A program made the translations under genes and the position numbers. The notes below the pieces were generated by a model. The model made no database searches, was not told where the DNA came from, and saw only the letters and a list, made by a program, of their open reading frames with translations. A stretch of DNA of 8,106 bases from Akkermansiaceae bacterium (GTDB lineage: Bacteria > Verrucomicrobiota > Verrucomicrobiia > Verrucomicrobiales > Akkermansiaceae), in contig JALOTR010000092.1 of assembly GCA_025457805.1 (NCBI GenBank), forward strand, positions 1-8,106. Reading direction: 5' to 3'. Shown here piece by piece: positions 1 through 4,137 of this stretch (positions within the stretch are counted from its first letter, which is position 1; the number at the start of each line of letters is the position of its first letter).

Positions 1-195
1 TCTCCGCGATTCCTTGCGATGCTTGACCAGCCCCTTGGTTTCCAAGGTTGCCATGAGGGCCCTCACCGCGGAATAACTCGGCGGGCTCGGCAGCTCGCCC
101 ATCACTTCCTCCGCCGTGGCCTTGCCACGCCGGAACAGGATGTCCATCACCTGCCTCTCCCGCGCGGAGATCCGGTCTTCTTCCAAGCGTTTCAT
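1..195 (-). CDS. BlaI/MecI/CopY-family transcriptional repressor, N-terminal part (runs off left edge)
   Basis: Reading the minus strand from ATG at 195 gives 65 residues that match the winged-helix half of BlaI/MecI repressors. ISARERQVMDILFRRG is the first helix, ATAEEVMGELP the second, and SYSAVRALMATLETKGLV the recognition helix and start of the wing. Family members are usually about 120-130 aa, so the dimerisation half lies outside the window. The start is supported by GGAAGG (204-209 on the plus strand), 8 nt before the ATG. Known relatives bind DNA dyads as dimers and are inactivated by proteolysis through a partner M56/BlaR1 peptidase. Any such partner would be downstream, off the left edge, and cannot be seen. 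The divergent lipoprotein gene and two identical-type dyads in the shared intergenic region suggest that this protein represses that gene and perhaps itself (inference). The family call is firm; the inducing signal is unknown. Confidence 0.9.
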   Translation of the reverse strand, partial: MKRLEEDRISARERQVMDILFRRGKATAEEVMGELPSPPSYSAVRALMATLETKGLVKHRKESRR

Positions 196-203
196 GGACA
201 CAG

Positions 204-209
204 CCTTCC
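204..209 (-). promoter_or_regulatory. Ribosome binding site of the BlaI-like gene
   Basis: GGAAGG on the minus strand lies 8 nt upstream of ATG 195 and fixes that start. It is the only clear purine-rich Shine-Dalgarno sequence in front of any gene in this window, which makes the absence of one before the plus-strand genes more noticeable. Confidence 0.7.
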
Positions 210-234
210 ACAAGCCGGCCCACCCTGCAATCAG

Positions 235-256
235 AAATGCTGAATTTCCAGCATTT
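235..256. promoter_or_regulatory. Candidate BlaI-type operator, dyad 1 (perfect)
   Basis: AAATGCTG (235-242) and CAGCATTT (249-256) form a perfect 8-bp inverted repeat around a 6-bp spacer. It lies 40 bp upstream of the BlaI-like start codon and just upstream of the -35 hexamer of the divergent lipoprotein gene. BlaI/MecI/CopY repressors recognise short dyads of this general size. The TGCTG/CAGCA core differs from the TACA/TGTA core of the Gram-positive members, so assignment to this repressor rests on position and on the second copy. Confidence 0.65.
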
Positions 257-261
257 GATGG

Positions 262-290
262 TTGACACCCCACTTCCGAAATGCTGTTTT
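262..290 (+). promoter_or_regulatory. Candidate promoter of the lipoprotein gene
   Basis: A consensus -35 hexamer TTGACA (262-267) is followed, after exactly 17 bp, by a weak -10 TGTTTT (285-290). The -10 lies inside operator dyad 2. Transcription from it would begin around 297-300, at or next to the ATG at 300, which has no Shine-Dalgarno sequence in front. A leaderless or near-leaderless mRNA is therefore plausible, but the start has not been measured. Confidence 0.45.
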
Positions 291-300
291 TCCAGCACTA
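279..300. promoter_or_regulatory. Candidate BlaI-type operator, dyad 2 (imperfect)
   Basis: AAATGCTG (279-286) and CAGCACTA (293-300) repeat the design of dyad 1, with the same left arm and the same 6-bp spacer, and 6 of 8 arm pairs matching. The two dyad centres are 44 bp apart, close to four helical turns, so repressor dimers would sit on roughly the same face. This copy covers the putative -10, the transcription start and the first base of the lipoprotein ATG, where a bound repressor would block transcription. Confidence 0.6.
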
Positions 301-1100
301 TGAAACGCAGCACCTTGTGGTTCCTTCCGGGCATTCTGGCCGTCTTCGCCCTGTTTTCCTGCGGCTCTCCGCCACAAATGGCCAAGCCGAGTCCGGGCAA
401 CCGCTCGGGTGATGCCGCGGTCAATCGTTCGAGCATCGACACTATCCTGGAATCACCCGCCGAGCGCCCGGGCCTTGCGACGGGCTGGGGAAAAGAAAAG
501 GACTCGCCAATTTACGGGACGCCTTTCCAACGCGCATCCTCGAAGCCTGCGGGCACCGATGTGATTTACTACAATGACCCGGAAGGCATCGCCGCCATGT
601 CGAACTCCGCAGTGAAAGTCGAACCCTTGCAAACCGCCGCAGGATCGCTGGTGGAATGGGGCATCAAGGGCGGGATCGGGTTTCTCCCTTCCTACAAGGC
701 GGGCAGCGGTTATGATGACCGCCTCGTCGCGGGGAAGAAAAACAGCAACTATTCCATCTTCATCCGCAATCGTTCCCGCAGCACCCTGGAAGTCGTGGCG
801 AGCGTGGATGGGCTGGATGTGATGGACGGGAAATCCGCCTCATTTTCCAAGCGCGGCTACCTCATCGATCCCGGCCAGAGTTTGGAAATCGATGGTTTCC
901 GCACCAGTGAGCAGAAAGTGGCGGCGTTCCAGTTTTCCAGTGTCTCGAATTCCTACGCCAACCTGCGCCATGGCGATACCCGGAACGTGGGGGTGATTGG
1001 CCTCGCCGTGTTCACGCAGAAAGGGGTGGATCCGTGGAATTGGCAGACGCCGGAGACCCGCACCCGGCTCAGCGCCCAGCCATTTGCGACGGCTCCGTGA
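300..1100 (+). CDS. Lipoprotein of a conserved uncharacterised family
   Basis: 266 aa. The ATG at 300 is chosen because it gives a clean lipoprotein signal: M-K-R, a hydrophobic stretch (residues 6-19), then lipobox L-F-S-C with the lipidated Cys at 21. An ATG at 237 in the same frame would bury this signal and start inside operator dyad 1. Two blocks look conserved. Residues about 54-100 contain ERPGLATGWG and VIYYNDPEG. Residues about 151-238 contain YSIFIRNRS, VDGLDVMDGKSAS, GYLIDPGQSLEIDGFR, VAAFQFSSVSNSYA and NVGVIGLAVF. From memory, proteins with 'GY.l.P..slEI.GfR', 'vAaF.F....SYA' and 'NVGVIGvAvF' form a widespread family of unknown function in Proteobacteria and Verrucomicrobiota. The block is rich in beta strand and has no obvious catalytic motif. 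It is probably anchored at the outer or inner membrane and probably controlled by the divergent BlaI-like repressor, because a dyad covers its start. No Shine-Dalgarno sequence precedes it. Confidence 0.88.
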   Translation: MKRSTLWFLPGILAVFALFSCGSPPQMAKPSPGNRSGDAAVNRSSIDTILESPAERPGLATGWGKEKDSPIYGTPFQRASSKPAGTDVIYYNDPEGIAAMSNSAVKVEPLQTAAGSLVEWGIKGGIGFLPSYKAGSGYDDRLVAGKKNSNYSIFIRNRSRSTLEVVASVDGLDVMDGKSASFSKRGYLIDPGQSLEIDGFRTSEQKVAAFQFSSVSNSYANLRHGDTRNVGVIGLAVFTQKGVDPWNWQTPETRTRLSAQPFATAP

Positions 1101-1110
1101 GGGCCTTGCG

Positions 1111-1176
1111 GGGTGAAATTTTTCGAGAAAAACCCACTAGATGCCTCCGAATTCCAGAAATGTGAAAATTTCACCC
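1111..1176. repeat. Long-range 12-bp inverted repeat with nested palindromes
   Basis: GGGTGAAATTTT (1111-1122) is perfectly complementary to AAAATTTCACCC (1165-1176), separated by 42 nt. Each arm also sits in a smaller palindrome: TTTTTC-GA-GAAAAA (1119-1132) at the left and GTGAAA-A-TTTCAC (1162-1174) at the right. It begins 10 nt after the lipoprotein stop codon. A moderately T-rich run (TCTTTATTTG) follows the right arm, so it could act as a weak terminator. The GTGAAAATTTCAC palindrome could equally be a protein-binding site upstream of the next gene. Confidence 0.5.
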
Positions 1177-1205
1177 ATCTTTATTTGAACGAAATATAAA
1201 AATTC

Positions 1206-1234
1206 TTGTCATCCTACGCGATTGCGTGTATTTC
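1206..1234 (+). promoter_or_regulatory. Candidate promoter of the small membrane protein gene
   Basis: TTGTCA (1206-1211) and TATTTC (1229-1234) are 17 bp apart and end 13 nt before the ATG at 1248, giving a predicted leader of only a few nucleotides. An alternative -10, TATAAA (1195-1200), lies just upstream in an AT-rich stretch but has no good -35 at the right distance. Confidence 0.35.
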
Positions 1235-1247
1235 TCGCCGCAGTCCC

Positions 1248-1622
1248 ATGTCCCACACCACCATCACCAATCCAATCATCGGGGATTCCCACGCCGCCAG
1301 CCACGGCATTTCCCGTCTGATGCGCCCACTGTGGCTGACTTTCATCGCGGGTCCGCAAGTCCTGCTCACTCGGAGGATCAGCGGCAAATGCGCTGCCACC
1401 GTCGCGATGATGTGCATCCCATCGTTGCTCTTTTTCATCGTGACCACCGTGCCTGGGGCGGTCTTCCGCTCGCCCGAACAGAACGAGTATTTTCATTTTG
1501 CGAGAATGCTGGAGATGGATCCCAGCCGCTGGAGTGTGTTCCTTCTCGCTTCCTTCTGCGCGGTGTTTTCCCTCGCCGTGCCAGCGAGCCTTCCGAATGC
1601 ATTGGATCCCACGGAGGCCTGA
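1248..1622 (+). CDS. Small hypothetical membrane protein with two predicted helices
   Basis: 124 aa from ATG 1248. The third codon position is clearly G/C-rich throughout, as in the neighbouring genes, and a strong terminator follows 31 nt after the stop, so this is probably a real gene. I do not recognise the family. The N-terminal 30 residues are polar, followed by a semi-hydrophobic LMRPLWLTFIAGPQVLL stretch. Two likely membrane helices follow: about residues 50-72 (centred on MMCIPSLLFFIVTTVPG) and about 96-116 (WSVFLLASFCAVFSLAVP). The loop between them is charged (RSPEQNEYFHFARMLEMDPSR), so it could be a small inner-membrane protein with one exposed loop. A TTG at 1206 would add 14 residues, but it coincides with the -35 hexamer and is less likely. 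No Shine-Dalgarno sequence is visible before 1248. The function is unknown. Confidence 0.7.
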   Translation: MSHTTITNPIIGDSHAASHGISRLMRPLWLTFIAGPQVLLTRRISGKCAATVAMMCIPSLLFFIVTTVPGAVFRSPEQNEYFHFARMLEMDPSRWSVFLLASFCAVFSLAVPASLPNALDPTEA

Positions 1623-1653
1623 AAATTTCCTGAGAATTTCCCCCGTTCCCCTG

Positions 1654-1696
1654 ACAAGGCGGCAACCCGAATCTTCGGGCGGCCGCCTTGTTTTTT
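1654..1696 (+). terminator. Strong Rho-independent terminator with a nested stem
   Basis: ACAAGGCGGC (1654-1663) pairs perfectly with GCCGCCTTGT (1682-1691). Inside it CCCGAA (1666-1671) pairs with TTCGGG (1674-1679), separated by an internal mismatch. A run of six T (1691-1696) follows directly. It lies 31 nt after the stop of the small membrane protein gene and separates that transcript from the cytochrome gene downstream. Confidence 0.92.
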
Positions 1697-1775
1697 GCCG
1701 AAATACCCGGGGGATGCCGCCGCGTATGGGTTGAGAATCGTTTTGCCCGACTGCCCTTCCATCCGCCCATCCGAC

Positions 1776-3929
1776 GTGCTGCGTTGTTTCCTTGCGATCA
1801 ACTTGGCCGCGCCACTTGCCCGGGCGCAGGAAAAAACCACCTACGACGACCACGTTCTGCCGATTTTCCAGCAGGCCTGCCTCAACTGCCACAATCCGGA
1901 CAAAACCAAAGGCGGACTCGATCTCTCCTCCTTCCCCGCCACCATGAAGGGCAGCTCCGGCGGCAAGATCGTGGAACCGGGCGATGCCGCATCCACCCTG
2001 ATCGGCGTGGTTCAGCAAACGGTGGAACCGAAAATGCCGCCCGAAGGCGAAAAACTTTCCAACGACCAGATCGCCGTCCTGAAGCGCTGGATCGAAGGCG
2101 GATTGCTGGAAAATTCCAATTCCTCCGCCCGCAAACCCAGCAAACCGAAATTCGCCGCCACGCTCCAGACCGACCCCGCCGCCAAACCAGACGGCCCGCC
2201 CCCGATGCCGGCCCACGTGCTCTTGGAACCACCCGTCGTCACCGCACGGGCTGCCGCCGTCCACGCCATCGCCACCTCGCCTTGGGCCCCACTGCTTGCC
2301 ATCACCGGCCAGCGCCAGGTCCTCCTCCACCACACGGAAACTCTGGAACTGGTGGGAATCCTACCATTTCCCGAAGGCGATCCGGTCTCTCTCGCCTTCA
2401 CCCCGGATGCCCGCTACCTCATCGTCGGCGGCGGAGTCCCGGGAAAATCCGGCCTCACCGTCACCTTCGATGTCACCAATGGCAGTCGCCTGCTCAGTGC
2501 CGGCAAGGAATTCGATGCCGTGCTCGCCGCCGACATCCGCCCCGGCTTCGACATCGTCGCCACCGGCGGCCCCTCGCGTCTGCTCAAGCTCTGGAATACC
2601 GAGAGCGGGGAAATGATCCATTCCATCAAAAAACACACCGACTGGATCACCGCGCTCGACCTCTCGCCCGATGGCGTCCTGCTCGCCAGCGGCGATCGCA
2701 ACGGCGGGGTCTATGTTTGGGAAAGCGATACCGGGAACGAATTCCACACCCTGCGCGCCCATCAGGCTGGTATTTCCGCCGCCGTGTTCCGGGCGGATTC
2801 CAACCTCCTCGCCACCTCCTCCGAGGATGGCACCCTGCGCTTCTGGGAAATGAACGGCGGCAGCGAAGTGAAAAAAATCGACGCCCACCCCGGAGGCGTC
2901 ACCGCGTTTTCCTTCGCCCGGGATGGCTCCTCGCTCAGCGCCGGTCGCGACATGAAGGTGAAATTCTGGAAACCCGATTTCAACCACGCTCGCGACATCG
3001 TGCAGAACCTCCCCACCCTGCCCACCGCCGCCGCCCTTGATGCCGAGGCCAAGCTCGCCTTCGTCGGCGATGCTGCCGGCAACGTGCTCGCCTTCCAAAC
3101 AGCCGATGGCAAAAAACTTGGCGAAATTCCCGCCAACCCGCCATCCATCGAGACCCGCCTCCAAACCATCGCCGCCCAACTCGCCCCGCTGGAAACCGCA
3201 CTCCAAGCCGCCCACAAAACTCTCACTGACCGCACAGCCGCCCGCGATCTGGCGCGCCAGGCATTCCAACAAGCAGAGTCCGCCCGTAACCAGGCCGTGG
3301 AAGCCCATAAAGCGGCAGAAACCGCAGCCACCGCCACTCCGGATGAGGCCCACAAAAAATCCGCCGCCGAGGCCCAGGCCCTGATCGCACCCGCCGAACA
3401 AACCCTCGCCACCAAGCGCGCCGAACTCGATGCCGCCGAAAAAGCCCTCGCCGAGGCCACCGCCGCCCGCGATGCCGCCCAAGCGCCCCTCGCCCCATTG
3501 CTCGCCTCTCGCAAAAAGTGGAGCGCCGCCGCCATCAACACCCGCATCCTGCAAGTCACCCGCGAAGCTGCCGAATCCGCAGCAAAAACCGAAGACGCCC
3601 AACTCGCCTTCACAGAAGCCGCCCGCAAGGTCAGCCAGCAGGCGGAAATCCTCAATCAAAAGCGCGCCGAACACAGCCAGCTCGCCAACAGCCGCCCAGC
3701 CGCCGACCCCGCCGCCACACCCGAATCCCAAGCCGCCGCCAAGGCCCAATTCGATCAAAAACTCGCCGCACTCGATACCGGGATCGCCCGCGAACTCGCC
3801 ACTCTCCGAGCCGCCGAAGCCGACCTCGACCGCCTCTCCAAAGCCATCGACCCCGCCGCCCAGAGCGCCCAGGAAAAAAAATCCCAATCCATCACCCTCC
3901 AACAAGCCTACCAAAAAGCGCTCGAATAA
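1776..3929 (+). CDS. Secreted cytochrome c / WD40 propeller / coiled-coil fusion protein
   Basis: 717 aa from GTG 1776. Residues 1-17 form a short signal peptide ending in A-R-A before Q18. Residues 24-110 are a planctomycete-type cytochrome c domain (PSCyt1): haem motif CLNCH (Cys35, Cys38, His39), a Gly-Gly-Leu-Asp segment after it, and a KMPPEG segment whose Met87 is the likely sixth haem ligand. Residues about 150-445 form a WD40-like beta-propeller with blades ending in LLKLWNTESG, GGVYVWESDTG, GTLRFWEMNGG and MKVKFWKPD. Residues about 458-717 are very rich in Ala, Glu, Gln and Lys and should form a long coiled coil. The protein probably acts in the periplasm, in electron transfer or as a haem-bearing scaffold. 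In Planctomycetes and Verrucomicrobiota such domains often lie beside PSD1/DUF1501 genes, but none is next to it here. The frame has no ATG near the signal; TTG 1743 (weak GAGA upstream) and TTG 1695 are alternative starts. The domain order is certain; the start and role are not. Confidence 0.9.
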   Translation: MLRCFLAINLAAPLARAQEKTTYDDHVLPIFQQACLNCHNPDKTKGGLDLSSFPATMKGSSGGKIVEPGDAASTLIGVVQQTVEPKMPPEGEKLSNDQIAVLKRWIEGGLLENSNSSARKPSKPKFAATLQTDPAAKPDGPPPMPAHVLLEPPVVTARAAAVHAIATSPWAPLLAITGQRQVLLHHTETLELVGILPFPEGDPVSLAFTPDARYLIVGGGVPGKSGLTVTFDVTNGSRLLSAGKEFDAVLAADIRPGFDIVATGGPSRLLKLWNTESGEMIHSIKKHTDWITALDLSPDGVLLASGDRNGGVYVWESDTGNEFHTLRAHQAGISAAVFRADSNLLATSSEDGTLRFWEMNGGSEVKKIDAHPGGVTAFSFARDGSSLSAGRDMKVKFWKPDFNHARDIVQNLPTLPTAAALDAEAKLAFVGDAAGNVLAFQTADGKKLGEIPANPPSIETRLQTIAAQLAPLETALQAAHKTLTDRTAARDLARQAFQQAESARNQAVEAHKAAETAATATPDEAHKKSAAEAQALIAPAEQTLATKRAELDAAEKALAEATAARDAAQAPLAPLLASRKKWSAAAINTRILQVTREAAESAAKTEDAQLAFTEAARKVSQQAEILNQKRAEHSQLANSRPAADPAATPESQAAAKAQFDQKLAALDTGIARELATLRAAEADLDRLSKAIDPAAQSAQEKKSQSITLQQAYQKALE

Positions 3930-3962
3930 GCCCCGCGCTCCGCAATCCCCCACGGGTTTTTC

Positions 3963-3991
3963 TTGAAACCCGCCAAAATCAGCGCCATAGC
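3963..3991 (+). promoter_or_regulatory. Possible promoter of the tRNA-Ser gene
   Basis: TTGAAA (3963-3968) and CATAGC (3986-3991) are separated by exactly 17 bp and end 36 nt before the tRNA. The -10 match is poor (3 of 6), so this is tentative. Nothing else of note is visible between the cytochrome stop codon and the tRNA. Confidence 0.3.
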
Positions 3992-4027
3992 CTTCCCCGC
4001 CGCAGGCGACAGACCATCACAGCAAAC

Positions 4028-4115
4028 GGAGGGGTGGTAGAGTGGTCGATTGCGCCGGTCTTGAAAACCGGAGAGCCGAAAGGTTCCGTGGGTTCGAATC
4101 CCACCCCCTCCGCCA
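4028..4115 (+). tRNA. tRNA-Ser (anticodon UGA)
   Basis: The complete cloverleaf can be drawn. The acceptor GGAGGGG (4028-4034) pairs with CCCCTCC (4105-4111), then discriminator G and an encoded CCA (4113-4115). The anticodon stem CCGGT/ACCGG encloses loop CTTGAAA, with anticodon TGA at 4062-4064, which reads UCA. The long variable arm GAGCC-GAAA-GGTTC (4073-4086) is the class II hallmark of serine tRNA. The T arm is GTGGG-TTCGAAT-CCCAC (4088-4104). It ends 22 nt before the stop codon of the convergent glycosidase gene. There is no sign of an attachment-site duplication within the window. Confidence 0.97.
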
Positions 4116-4137
4116 AGAAATCGGGTACCGGAACGGA

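Noticed and set aside
237..299. Upstream ATG 237 as the start of the lipoprotein gene
   Set aside because: It would add 21 residues that destroy the lipoprotein signal and would begin inside operator dyad 1; ATG 300 gives an ideal signal peptide.
1209..2333. A 374-codon antisense frame crossing the small membrane protein gene, the terminator and the start of the cytochrome gene
   Set aside because: It reads through a Rho-independent terminator and two plus-strand genes, has a biased composition and no recognisable domain.
3100..3929. Dense GCCGCC-type short repeats that could be a DNA repeat array
   Set aside because: They are explained by Ala/Glu/Lys codons of the coiled-coil region; there is no fixed period at the DNA level.
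2361..3953. A long antisense open frame (about 530 codons, Gly/Phe-rich) opposite the cytochrome fusion gene
   Set aside because: The plus frame has a haem motif, WD40 blades and a signal peptide; the antisense frame is low complexity and arises from the strong codon bias of the Ala-rich region.
3953..3972. Hairpin CGGGTTT/AAACCCG after the cytochrome stop codon as a terminator
   Set aside because: The 7-bp stem has a fair loop but is not followed by a T-run on either strand, and it overlaps the putative -35 of the tRNA gene; it is left unassigned.
4042..4120. An open frame through the tRNA, reading [25 protein letters not shown]
   Set aside because: This is the translation of tRNA-Ser itself, a known source of false protein predictions; the cloverleaf explains the sequence fully.
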